A stretch of DNA of 64,000 nucleotides. It comes from Bacteroidota bacterium (lineage in GTDB: Bacteria; Bacteroidota; Bacteroidia; Bacteroidales; Prolixibacteraceae). Below, in pieces: positions 27,938 through 36,077 of the stretch (positions within the stretch are counted from its first letter, which is position 1; the number at the start of each line of letters is the position of its first letter). The notes beneath the pieces were generated by a model. The model was not told the DNA's origin and ran no database searches. It saw nothing but the letters and a program-made list of their open reading frames with translations. The stretch lies in contig JAUXUF010000093.1 in assembly GCA_030684645.1 (NCBI GenBank), positions 1 through 64,000 of the forward strand, in the 5' to 3' direction. Position numbers and translations under genes: made by a program.

Positions 27938-29137
27938 ATGTCAGATCAATCTCAAAGTTTAACGATACAAACCGAATCCGTTCCTAATAAAAAACGGATC
28001 CGGATAGCTGTGGCGCTGGTTTATTTCAGCATGGGACTTTGTTTTTCGTCGTGGGCAAGCCGGATACCAGATATCAAAACTGCCCTTCATTTAAATGATG
28101 CGCTGTTCGGCAGCATTCTATTTGCTTTGCCGGCAGGGCAGTTCCTGATGATGCCTTTCTCCGGAAAACTTGTAACCCGTTTTGGCAGCCACCGGGTGTT
28201 GCTTTTTGCACTTCCGGCCTATACCATCTGTTTGAGTAATATGGGATTGGTACAGGAAGGCTGGCAATTGGCCATTGCTTTGTTTTTGTTCGGTCTGTCT
28301 GGCAACATGTGCAACATTTCAATCAACACGCAAGGCATTGCAGCCGAACGTTTGTATGGGCGCCCCATCATGGCCTCTTTTCATGGCGGATGGAGCCTGG
28401 CAGGATTTACCGGTGCACTCATTGGACTGGCCATGATAAACCTGAAAGTACCTCCTTACTGGCATTTTGTAACTGTTATCCTGATTGTTTGGACCATCGT
28501 TTGGATCAACTATCCATTCCTGGTTCGAAGTATGCCGACAAATACTTCAGAGGAACCTCGACGGAAATTCTTTAACAAACCGGACGGTATTCTTTTGCAG
28601 CTTGGAATCATTGGTTTTTGCAGCATGGCCAGCGAAGGCGCCATGTTCGACTGGAGTGGTATTTATTTCAAAGATGTGGTCAAAGCGCCACCATCATTGG
28701 TCATTCTGGGATATACTTCGTTCATGATCATGATGGCCACCGGGCGGTTTTTAGCAGATTATCTGATTTCAAAAATTGGACGAAAACGACTGTTGCAAGT
28801 TTGTGGATTGATGATTTCTACCGGTTTGTTTACATCGGTTGTTTTTCCGTTTCTGATTCCTTCCACTATTGCATTCATGATTGTTGGGTTGGGCGTTTCG
28901 AGTATTGTTCCAACTGTTTACAGCGCTGCAGGACGACATGCAAAGGTTCCGCCGGGTATCGCATTGGCAACTGTTTCGAGCGTAAGTTTTCTGGGTTTTT
29001 TAATGGGGCCTCCGTTAATCGGGTATATTTCTGCGGCTGCTGGATTACGCTATTCCTTTGCTGTAATCGGAGTTTTTGGCATTGGTATAGCTCTTTTGGT
29101 TTCCAAAATAAAAGCATTGCAGGACGTGGCTGGATAA
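27938..29137 (+). CDS. major facilitator superfamily transporter
   Basis: The 399-residue protein has about 12 hydrophobic helices and MFS motifs, including the loop after helix 2 (GKLVTRFGSHRVLL) and the matching loop in the second half (LADYLISKIGRKRLLQ). LYGRPIMASFHGGWSLAGF and FLGFLMGPPLIGYISAAAGL place it near the YbjJ/fucose-permease-like group. The substrate is unknown. A MITE-like element follows its 3' end. Confidence 0.85.
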   Translation: MSDQSQSLTIQTESVPNKKRIRIAVALVYFSMGLCFSSWASRIPDIKTALHLNDALFGSILFALPAGQFLMMPFSGKLVTRFGSHRVLLFALPAYTICLSNMGLVQEGWQLAIALFLFGLSGNMCNISINTQGIAAERLYGRPIMASFHGGWSLAGFTGALIGLAMINLKVPPYWHFVTVILIVWTIVWINYPFLVRSMPTNTSEEPRRKFFNKPDGILLQLGIIGFCSMASEGAMFDWSGIYFKDVVKAPPSLVILGYTSFMIMMATGRFLADYLISKIGRKRLLQVCGLMISTGLFTSVVFPFLIPSTIAFMIVGLGVSSIVPTVYSAAGRHAKVPPGIALATVSSVSFLGFLMGPPLIGYISAAAGLRYSFAVIGVFGIGIALLVSKIKALQDVAG

Positions 29138-29161
29138 ACGGATTTAAGGTTCATATAGCAA

Positions 29162-29326
29162 AAGGCAGTCTCAGAAGTCAAAGTCCAAATCATCCTGAAC
29201 TTCCTGCCCGTTCGCTTGGCAGGCGGGGTTTCAGGATCTCAACGCATTGCATGTCAGACCCCGATCCCGATTTATATCGGGACGGGGTACGAGTTCTGCG
29301 GACATTGTGACTTTTGAGACAGCCTC
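29162..29326. mobile_element. MITE-like element with imperfect terminal inverted repeats
   Basis: The left end (AGGCAGTCTCAGAAGTCA) and the right end (TGACTTTTGAGACAGCCT, its near reverse complement) bound about 165 bp without a convincing ORF. The ends resemble the GGCTGTCTCAAAA-type termini I associate with IS1182-like insertion sequences. Inside are two further hairpins: CCTGCC/GGCAGG, and CCCGAT/ATCGGG around 29265-29285. It is probably a non-autonomous element mobilised by a transposase elsewhere. Target duplications were not clear. Confidence 0.55.
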
Positions 29327-29339
29327 TTTGTTGTGAGTG

Positions 29340-30338
29340 CTATTTTGTTAAAATTGCTTTGGCGTATTCAACACATTTGCCAACTTCTTTAGCTGCATCC
29401 GAACCTGTCGGGACTTCGTATTCCAATTCAACATCAACGTAGATAGGCCATTTTTCTTTTTTTAGTAATAACAGCACATCGGCAATGGGCATTTCGCCCT
29501 TTCCCCAAACCTGATTGGTATTTGGGGGTGTCGATTTTGGCCCGGTTTTGTCTTTCATGTGTATGCTGACAATACGGTTGTGTAGCCTTTTAATAATTTC
29601 GTTTGGGTGTAAGCCGGTGGAGCCAAAGTAGTGTCCGGCATCGAAATTCAGCATGTTGTTTGGCGAGTAGGCCAGAAACTGATCAAAGTTCCATCCCGGT
29701 TCTCCAGGCTGCCCATGCTGATGGAAAATAGCGTACATCTCATGCTTTTCAGCGAAAGGCCCCAGGCGCTTGCAGGCTTCGTCGCCAATTTCGTTCGTTA
29801 CTCCTTTTGCACCTATGGCTTTTGCCGCATTAAAAGCATAATCAATTTCTTCGTCAGTCCAGTTTGCCGGCGAAAATTTAATGATATGAATATTGATGCC
29901 TGCATCATTAAACATTTTACGCAAATCGGTATATTTCTGCATCGGTAAAGCAAGTCGCCACTTTCGTTGAGCTTCAGTTGCTGCTGCCGCTGCCTTTTCA
30001 TAAGCTTCTGTTTGCTCTTTGGTTTGATCTGCGCCCCGAGGTGGCCTGGCCGGGCTTTGCGGGATTCCAAGATAATCTTCAGCAACGTTTCCCATTAATT
30101 CAAGATCACTAATCCCAGCCTGTATGCAATAATTGATAATGTCGTTTGGAGTACCGGGCATGCTTCTCCAACTGTAGGTAATAGCCCCGATCTGTACGCC
30201 ACCAAACTTTGAATTTGGTTTTACAGTTCTTGATCCAGCCATAAAACTCTTAAACCCATAATTAAAAGGAATTACGGATAATGCGGCCACAGCTGCTGCA
30301 GAGTTTAAAAATTTTCGGCGCGATAATTTATTTTCCAT
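29340..30338 (-). CDS. exported sugar phosphate isomerase/epimerase-like TIM-barrel protein
   Basis: The 332-residue protein begins with a twin-arginine signal (LSRRKFLNSAAAVAALSV), so it is probably exported folded. The rest is an AP-endonuclease-2/xylose-isomerase-like barrel with metal-ligand-like positions: NEIGDE, FHQHGQPGEPG, NFDAGHY, IVSIHMKDKTGP, GKGEMPI and YVDVELEYE. Such proteins are frequent in Bacteroidota glycan or inositol loci, sometimes beside 3-keto-disaccharide hydrolases. The exact substrate is unknown. It lies 56 bases downstream of the esterase gene, same strand. Confidence 0.8.
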   Translation of the reverse strand: MENKLSRRKFLNSAAAVAALSVIPFNYGFKSFMAGSRTVKPNSKFGGVQIGAITYSWRSMPGTPNDIINYCIQAGISDLELMGNVAEDYLGIPQSPARPPRGADQTKEQTEAYEKAAAAATEAQRKWRLALPMQKYTDLRKMFNDAGINIHIIKFSPANWTDEEIDYAFNAAKAIGAKGVTNEIGDEACKRLGPFAEKHEMYAIFHQHGQPGEPGWNFDQFLAYSPNNMLNFDAGHYFGSTGLHPNEIIKRLHNRIVSIHMKDKTGPKSTPPNTNQVWGKGEMPIADVLLLLKKEKWPIYVDVELEYEVPTGSDAAKEVGKCVEYAKAILTK

Positions 30339-30394
30339 GTCTTTTATTTTTTTATGTGCGATTAGTTTTTTTTCCGATGAAACAGTCCATTTAT

Positions 30395-31819
30395 TTATTT
30401 TTCAGGTTCCCATTCGTCAGTACGGAATGATGAAACGGGAAATCCATCAGTACTGAATAAATCACCAACAATATAATCTTTGAATGCGTAACGCACAGCA
30501 ACCGGTTCGGTTACTAACGGCGACATCAATGTTATGCCAGTTCCTGTGATATAAGCGCTGGCCGGAAAAAACCGTTTATTGGCTCCTGCTACCTCGAAAC
30601 ATGATAGTTCTTTGCTATAAGAAGTCAGTCCGTTTGGAGCATTATCGAAAGTCAGTTTAACAACTCCTTCAGTAACTTTCATCTCCTTTAATACCGGACT
30701 TTGGCACGCAATACCTTTCATTCCGTAGGTTTGAGAAAGTGCCAGGTAAGCAAGTCTTTTGGAACCAACTTCCTTGTGGGCCGGATGAATGATGTCTTTC
30801 TCGCCGATATCCATGATGCAGGCCATTCCAACATTTGGGATTGCTGTTGAGGCCTTTAGCTGGGCTTCGCGCAGATAGGCTGAATTGAGACCGGAAGGAC
30901 CGTAATCGAACGGTGCAATCTGGACATAATAAAATGGAAACTCGCCGATTCCCCATACTGAGCGCCAGTTTTCGATAAGTCCGGGCATCAGTTTCTGATA
31001 TTCCTTCGGTTCGTTTCGGTTCGATTCGCCCTGATACCAAATTGCTCCCCGCATACCATAACCAACAATCGGATTAATCATCGCATTGAAGAGAACCGTT
31101 GGTGTTTGTGGCGATAAATTTTCAACCGGTTTTTTCTCCGGAAGTTTTACCCAATCGAAGTTTTTAATTCCACTTTCGCTGATCCATGGTTCGATTCGGG
31201 TACCGCCCCAGCTGGTGTTGATCAGTCCAACAGGAACATGTAGCGCTTTTTGCAGCATCAAACCAAAATAATAAGCGGTGGCGCTGAATTCGGACACATT
31301 TTCAGGTTCACACATTTTCCATTCTCCGGTAAAATCGTCGAGTGGATCGAGACTGGTGGCTTTTTTTACCGTAAATAACCTGATATTTGGATTGGATGAC
31401 ATCGCGATGGCATCCGCCGAACCCAGAATGGGCTGGTTTCTATAACCTTTTACCGGCATTTCCATGTTCGATTGTCCCGAACAAACCCAGACTTCGCCAA
31501 TGAGCACATTTTTCAACTTCAGGGATTTCCCGTCGCTGATGGTGATTTCATAAGGTCCGCCTGCTTTGGGAGTGGCCACTTTCAGTTTCCAGTTCCCATC
31601 GTTCGATGCGTTGGCTGTATAGCTTTTACTGTTCCACGATGTGGTAACTTTGACTGATGAATTTTTGTTGGCTTTCCCCCAGATAGCAGCTTCGGTTTGT
31701 TGTTGCAAAACCATGTTGTTGCAAAAAATGGCAGGTAATTTAATTTCAGCAAACAATTGGACTGATGAATACATGCTGACCAAAAGGAAGGCCATGACAT
31801 AAAATAGAGTTCGTTTCAT
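30395..31819 (-). CDS. sialate O-acetylesterase-like SGNH hydrolase
   Basis: The 474-residue secreted protein has a signal peptide (about 1-25), an N-terminal Ig-like part, and an SGNH esterase domain with the catalytic Ser block EVWVCSGQSNMEMPVKG (about 110-126), WYQGESNRNEP, and the Asp/His block EKDIIHPAHK near 345. It removes acetyl groups from sialic acid or plant glycans; the family name is historic and does not fix the substrate. It is probably co-transcribed with the TIM-barrel gene downstream. Confidence 0.85.
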   Translation of the reverse strand: MKRTLFYVMAFLLVSMYSSVQLFAEIKLPAIFCNNMVLQQQTEAAIWGKANKNSSVKVTTSWNSKSYTANASNDGNWKLKVATPKAGGPYEITISDGKSLKLKNVLIGEVWVCSGQSNMEMPVKGYRNQPILGSADAIAMSSNPNIRLFTVKKATSLDPLDDFTGEWKMCEPENVSEFSATAYYFGLMLQKALHVPVGLINTSWGGTRIEPWISESGIKNFDWVKLPEKKPVENLSPQTPTVLFNAMINPIVGYGMRGAIWYQGESNRNEPKEYQKLMPGLIENWRSVWGIGEFPFYYVQIAPFDYGPSGLNSAYLREAQLKASTAIPNVGMACIMDIGEKDIIHPAHKEVGSKRLAYLALSQTYGMKGIACQSPVLKEMKVTEGVVKLTFDNAPNGLTSYSKELSCFEVAGANKRFFPASAYITGTGITLMSPLVTEPVAVRYAFKDYIVGDLFSTDGFPVSSFRTDEWEPEK

Positions 31820-32049
31820 TTGTTTTAATTTGAAGTATTAGTTTGTTCGACTTTAGATGAAGTTCATAGACGCAAGGTATCTGTTAATTTTGACAGAAAC
31901 AAACGGACTTTCGTTGTTCTTCAATGATGAAATGAGAATGCATCACTGAAGAACAATGAGCAAAAGTTTATTCATTACAAATTAAAGGTTTATCGAAAAA
32001 TTCCAAATGCCTTACTTTTTTTGGTAAGCTGAAATATTTGATCCGCTTA

Positions 32050-32312
32050 TTATTTGGCTGCCAACATGGTTTTATACTTGTCGCGGAAATTATAAGCCAG
32101 AAACAGGTTTCCGAGCATCAGCAAAACAGCCATCGGTAATGCCGAAGGATCCATGAAAATATGGTACAGTAGGATGTTTAGCATAATCGGGAAGAGCGCT
32201 ACTGTGGCTAGCGGAACAAACCTTCCGGAGAGAAAGGCAATAGCGCAAAGGAGTTCAAATATTTTTACCGTTGGCGATAGGTACGTTCAATTACAAATGC
32301 TTCATTTTCCAT
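32050..32312 (-). pseudogene. fused remnants of an SRPBCC (AHSA1) gene and a DoxX gene
   Basis: On the minus strand, ATG at 32312 starts a short frame reading MENEAFVIERTY and then running to a stop. This is how SRPBCC/AHSA1 proteins begin (x-FVIERTF-AP). In a second frame, 32285 down to TAA at 32050 encodes TVKIFELLCAIAFL, FVPLATVALFPIMLNILLYH, IFMDPSALP and NLFLAYNFRDKYK, the C-terminal half of a DoxX-family protein. The SRPBCC C-terminus and the DoxX N-terminus are missing between them. This looks like one deletion that joined two neighbouring genes. Confidence 0.7.
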
Positions 32313-32381
32313 AGTGAAAATGGTAAAGTGCCTGTATCTGGGAAATTAAACCATTTTATGATAAAATTGTTTAATCTCAGT

Positions 32382-32945
32382 ATGAAACGACTCTTTATTG
32401 GTCTTCCGATTGAATCAGAAAAGGCGGTTGAGACAGTCGAAACCTGGCGGAAAAATATAGCGTTGAACCGTAATTTACTCAAATGGGTAGATCCTGAAAA
32501 TTGGCACATTACCCTGATTTTTCTGGGCGGCACACCGGAATCGGCAGTCGCTTTGTTGCAACAATTGGTAGAAGAATCTTTCAGCGGGATTGAATCATAT
32601 GGTACTGAATTGAGTGGAGTGGGGGTGTTCCCCAGCGCACATAATCCGAAGGTTTTATGGCTTGGTCTTGAAAACATACAACCGATGATGTCCGCTTATA
32701 TTCATATGGGAGAATTGCTTCAACAGAACGGATTTTCAATAGAAAATAAACCGTTCAAACCACACCTGACCCTGGCTCGTGTGAAAATCCTGGAGCATAG
32801 GATTTCGTTCGATGCTCTGTTGAATCAATACCGGCAATTTTCCTTTGGACGTGTTGGCATTAACCGCGTGGTTTTGTACGAAAGTATTACCTCGCCTGGC
32901 GGACCGGTTTACAAGCCCTTGTTTGTGAAAGAGCTGGAGAAGTAG
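32382..32945 (+). CDS. thpR: RNA 2',3'-cyclic phosphodiesterase (2'-5' RNA ligase family)
   Basis: The 187-residue protein has the two catalytic HXTX motifs, HITL (about 48-51) and HLTL (about 128-131), and starts MKRLFIGLPI as usual for ThpR. The frame is open upstream to 32271, but those codons lie over the SRPBCC/DoxX scar, so ATG 32382 is taken. It hydrolyses 2',3'-cyclic phosphates at RNA ends in vitro. It is the only intact gene in a stretch of broken ones. Confidence 0.87.
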   Translation: MKRLFIGLPIESEKAVETVETWRKNIALNRNLLKWVDPENWHITLIFLGGTPESAVALLQQLVEESFSGIESYGTELSGVGVFPSAHNPKVLWLGLENIQPMMSAYIHMGELLQQNGFSIENKPFKPHLTLARVKILEHRISFDALLNQYRQFSFGRVGINRVVLYESITSPGGPVYKPLFVKELEK

Positions 32946-32967
32946 CTTCCTAACCCCTCCTTCGGCA

Positions 32968-33008
32968 AGCGTTCGACTGAGCTCACGCCGAAGTCTCAGT
33001 CGAACGCT
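32968..33008. repeat. palindromic REP-like element
   Basis: AGCGTTCGACTGAG (32968-32981) and CTCAGTCGAACGCT (32995-33008) are perfect 14-nt inverted arms around a 13-nt loop; CCGAAG/CTTCGG-type flanks extend the symmetry. No T-run follows. It lies after thpR and directly at the point where the GH26 gene loses homology. Confidence 0.75.
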
Positions 33009-33540
33009 CACACCGAAGTTTCAGGCAGCACAAACGGGGAACCTTTGAAGGTACCAGTTTGTCGAGGTATTGGTTATACAATTCGTCCTTTTCGCCTCCG
33101 GGAAGCATCGAAGCCACTGTTTTTTTTGAACTCACATCCCACGCGCTTCCACCAGTCAGAACATTTGTGAAATGCCAGCTGATGGTGTTAATTGCACCCA
33201 TTTTATTTACTTTTTGTATTCCATCACGAATCCGGTCGAAATAAACCGAGTCGAGGCTGTAGGAATCTCCAAGTTCCAGATGCCCCAATTCCCAGCCGAT
33301 AATTGCCGGATAATCGCCGCAAACATCTTTAACATCGGAACGACCTTCTTCAGCATACCAGCTGGTTCCGTATGCCAGTGCATCCTGATGGCCAAATAGT
33401 AGTCCTTTGTATTGAAGGCTTAACATGTTCCGGTATAATTTAACAGCTTCCGGAGTAGCATTAGGATCGGAAGGAACAGGTTTGGCAGCCTGAATTGTGA
33501 ATCCAAATCCGATAAGAAACAGGATGAGGATGCTTTTCAT
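32983..33540 (-). pseudogene. truncated GH26 beta-mannanase gene
   Basis: The frame gives 185 residues: a signal peptide (1-19), then about 145 residues of GH26 text (LLFGHQDALAYGTSWY, DVCGDYPAIIGWELGHLELG, INTISWHFTNVLTGGSAWD, LPGG, YNQYLDKL). GH26 enzymes need at least about 330 residues, and the acid/base and nucleophile glutamates lie downstream of this point. After YLDKL the frame runs into unrelated sequence made of the palindromic repeat, then stops. The 5' end looks intact, so a secreted inactive fragment could still be made. It would once have cut beta-1,4-mannan. Confidence 0.8.
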
Positions 33541-33547
33541 AATAGAG

Positions 33548-34228
33548 TTATTTTAAGTTTGCGATATTCCGGAATACTGCAGTTGCAGTTTCTTTGGTGC
33601 TGTGAGAGGTGACCGCTAGTCCGAGATATACTTTTTCCGATAGTTCCATTGTAAACGAAGTATATAGTTTCCAGGTTTTGCCATCGGTTGAGTAAAATCC
33701 GGTAAAAACATTTCCTTCGCGTTTCAGTCTGATCCATGTATTTGGATAGTTCACCGGAAACTCAGGCGCTCCTTCAATTCTGGATGGATAAATAGCTTTC
33801 ATTTCACCGGCTTTTTCTTTACGGTACTGAAATTCGTAGCCGCCATTGTTTTTATTCCGGGGGTTGTTGTTCGGAAATACCTGAAAAAAGATGTGACGAC
33901 TATTGTCTGAAAGATCTTCGCGGGCCATCAGTCCGGCTTTAGTATATAAGTGCGGAGCGCTCAGGCTTTCGATACGGGCAACCAGATCGAAATCTCCATT
34001 TTGTTCGAAATACGAAATACGAAATTCGTCCTTAACTCCCCAAACATCGGCACCACCCGCTGTTAAACCGATGCCATCTTTCATCAATTGGGTAGAACCA
34101 CTAAGGGCAGGATTCCCGATATCAGCACTTTTGAATTTTTTTGGTGAAACCGTTTTTTCTTTGGCTGCCAACGATAGTCCGTTTATAATCAAGAGGATTG
34201 CAATCAGAAAAATATTCTTTTTAGTCAT
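33548..34228 (-). CDS. secreted DUF1349 family protein
   Basis: The 226-residue protein has a signal peptide (about 1-21) and a concanavalin-like jelly roll of the DUF1349 type: DFDLVARIESLSAPHLYTKA (glycan-binding-like strand), GLMAREDLSDNSRH, YEFQYRKEK, NTWIRLKREGNVFTGFYSTD (family core), VYLGLAVTSH. Such domains bind or act on carbohydrate in secreted proteins. It starts 7 bases upstream of the GH26 remnant on the same strand, suggesting an old mannan-related operon. Confidence 0.8.
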   Translation of the reverse strand: MTKKNIFLIAILLIINGLSLAAKEKTVSPKKFKSADIGNPALSGSTQLMKDGIGLTAGGADVWGVKDEFRISYFEQNGDFDLVARIESLSAPHLYTKAGLMAREDLSDNSRHIFFQVFPNNNPRNKNNGGYEFQYRKEKAGEMKAIYPSRIEGAPEFPVNYPNTWIRLKREGNVFTGFYSTDGKTWKLYTSFTMELSEKVYLGLAVTSHSTKETATAVFRNIANLK

Positions 34229-34518
34229 ACAGTTTAGTTTTTAGTATCATGTTATAAGTTAGTCAGTACCGAATTCCAAGATAGTGAAATAAGTCATCGC
34301 TTTTCCATCTTCCTTATTTTTTAAACTTTGTTTTGAAATATCAATCTTTTGTACGGAATGGCAATGAAACGAACTGTTCATTACTTCTTAAATCATTTCG
34401 ATATAAGCTGATTTCTATTGCCGTTAAACAAAATCAGTGCTTCCTGATACTATTTTGAAAGTATAGAAAGTAAGTTGTTTTTCTTGTTAATTTTTATCAC
34501 TATAGCAAACATCAACGT

Positions 34519-35586
34519 GTGAAGAGTCCCATTAAAATACCGCTTCTCCTAATTTTTCTTTTCAGTCTCTTTTCTGTTTCGGCACAAACTGCGTTCAACA
34601 AAGGTGTTAACCTGACTAACTGGTTTCAGACCGGAAGCGCCCGGCAGGTGCAGTTTGCCAGATACACCAAAGAGGATTTTATCCGGATTAAAAGCCTGGG
34701 GTTGACTGTTCCTGCTCAGAAAGACTATGTTTCAATTGCTGAGAACAAACCTTTTGATATTTATACCGATTTTATCGGGCAGTCCGTTTTTGAGCCCGGA
34801 TATGCCGGAAACGGAACGATTGACTACTATTCATCCGGCTCTCAGATTGGTAAATATGCTTTGTACTGGACAGGAAGTGACCGGTATGCTGGTCCTGGTT
34901 TTGATCTGAAGCCAGACAAAGACTTATCGATCCTGGTGGCAAACAATTATGAATTCGGTTTTTGGGTCAAGGGCGACTCACCGGGAACCCAGTTTCAGGT
35001 TCGGTTTGTCGATTCGAAATCGGCAGTTGCAGGCGACCATCCATGGCGGATCAGTTATACCATCGATCAAAGCCTGGTGACCTGGAACGGAACCTGGCAG
35101 CATCTGAAAATTCCGCTGAAAAGCTTTAAGGAAACCGGTTCTTGGGATAATGGTGCCTGGTATAATCCCGAAGGAAAGTTTGAATGGAAAGCCGTTGACC
35201 GGCTCGAATTTATTTCAGAATTTAATCAGTTGGGAACCCAAAAGATTTGGTTTGACGATATTCGTGTAAATGGAACTCCAATTACTTCGACCAATGAAAT
35301 ATCGGATCAGCAGGAATTCAAGGCAAAGGCTTATCCAAATCCTTTTACTGAAGGAACAACCATCGAATATGATTTGCCTGAATCAGGCCAGGTTATTGTG
35401 CGAATATCTGATCTTACAGGAAGGGAACTTGCCGTATGGACTGATTCCCGTCTGACTCAGGGGCGTCATCAGATTTACTGGAATCCCCGGCAAAATGGCT
35501 TTTTAAAATCGGCAGATGGCGTGTGTGTTTGTAAAATCACCTCGTCAGGAATAACAGAGGTTTTGAAGTTGGTTTTCAAAAACTAA
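34519..35586 (+). CDS. GH5-derived secreted protein lacking the catalytic domain, with T9SS sorting domain
   Basis: The 355-residue protein starts at GTG 34519 (no nearby ATG, good signal peptide 1-22). Residues about 25-66 (GVNLTNWFQTG, ARYTKEDFIRIKSLG) are the beginning of a GH5 endoglucanase-type barrel. The text then jumps to a C-terminal carbohydrate-binding-like module (about 67-255: YTDFIGQSVF, YALYWTGSDRYAGPGF, WHL-type strands) and a T9SS sorting domain (about 266-355, KAYPNPFTEGTTIEYDLPE). The barrel core with both catalytic Glu is absent, yet the frame is intact. I infer an in-frame deletion of about 250 codons. The product may still bind glycan at the surface. Confidence 0.75.
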   Translation: MKSPIKIPLLLIFLFSLFSVSAQTAFNKGVNLTNWFQTGSARQVQFARYTKEDFIRIKSLGLTVPAQKDYVSIAENKPFDIYTDFIGQSVFEPGYAGNGTIDYYSSGSQIGKYALYWTGSDRYAGPGFDLKPDKDLSILVANNYEFGFWVKGDSPGTQFQVRFVDSKSAVAGDHPWRISYTIDQSLVTWNGTWQHLKIPLKSFKETGSWDNGAWYNPEGKFEWKAVDRLEFISEFNQLGTQKIWFDDIRVNGTPITSTNEISDQQEFKAKAYPNPFTEGTTIEYDLPESGQVIVRISDLTGRELAVWTDSRLTQGRHQIYWNPRQNGFLKSADGVCVCKITSSGITEVLKLVFKN

Positions 35587-35768
35587 CCGGTCGATTCTTC
35601 CCGGAAACTGCAATTTTAGATTGATTAAAATTTTACCTTTTTGGGTCTGCTAAAATTGTTTATTTTTAACACCTGATGATTGCAGCGAAAAATTATCCTC
35701 AATTGACAATAATTGAGCGTATTTTCGGTTTAAAAATTGCAATATTCTCTGAAATTAATCCATAAAGA

Positions 35769-36069
35769 ATGAGTCAATATTTACTTTCAATCATAATTCC
35801 AGCCTACAACGAGGAGAAAACCATTTTTTTCCATTCTGGACAAAGTGTCCGAAATCGTATTAATCGGAAATCTGGCAAAAGAAATTATCGTCGTTAATGA
35901 TTTTTCAAAAGATCAGACCTCAGCTGTTGTTGAGCAATTTCAGGCTGCCAATCCTGAAGTCAATATCCGGCTTTTTCATCAGCCGGTGAATATGGGGAAA
36001 GGTGCGGCCATTCATCGTGGAATTCTGGAAGCAACAGGCGATTATATTAACGAACATGTTTGTAATTAA
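35769..36069 (+). pseudogene. frameshifted, 3'-truncated family 2 glycosyltransferase
   Basis: ATG 35769 begins [14 protein letters not shown], a GT2 N-terminus. At a run of seven T (35824-35830) the frame breaks; the match resumes in another frame as [22 protein letters not shown] and [20 protein letters not shown], then ends after INEHVCN. Six T instead of seven would restore the frame, but the gene would still stop where the DxD active-site region should be. Residual function is unlikely. It lies just before an intact GT2 gene. Confidence 0.8.
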
Positions 36070-36077
36070 TTTATAGA

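Noticed and set aside
28618-29310. 230-codon ORF over the end of the MFS gene
   Set aside because: It is a shifted frame of the transporter with Cys/Trp/Arg-rich nonsense composition and no domain; the MFS frame is clearly the coding one.
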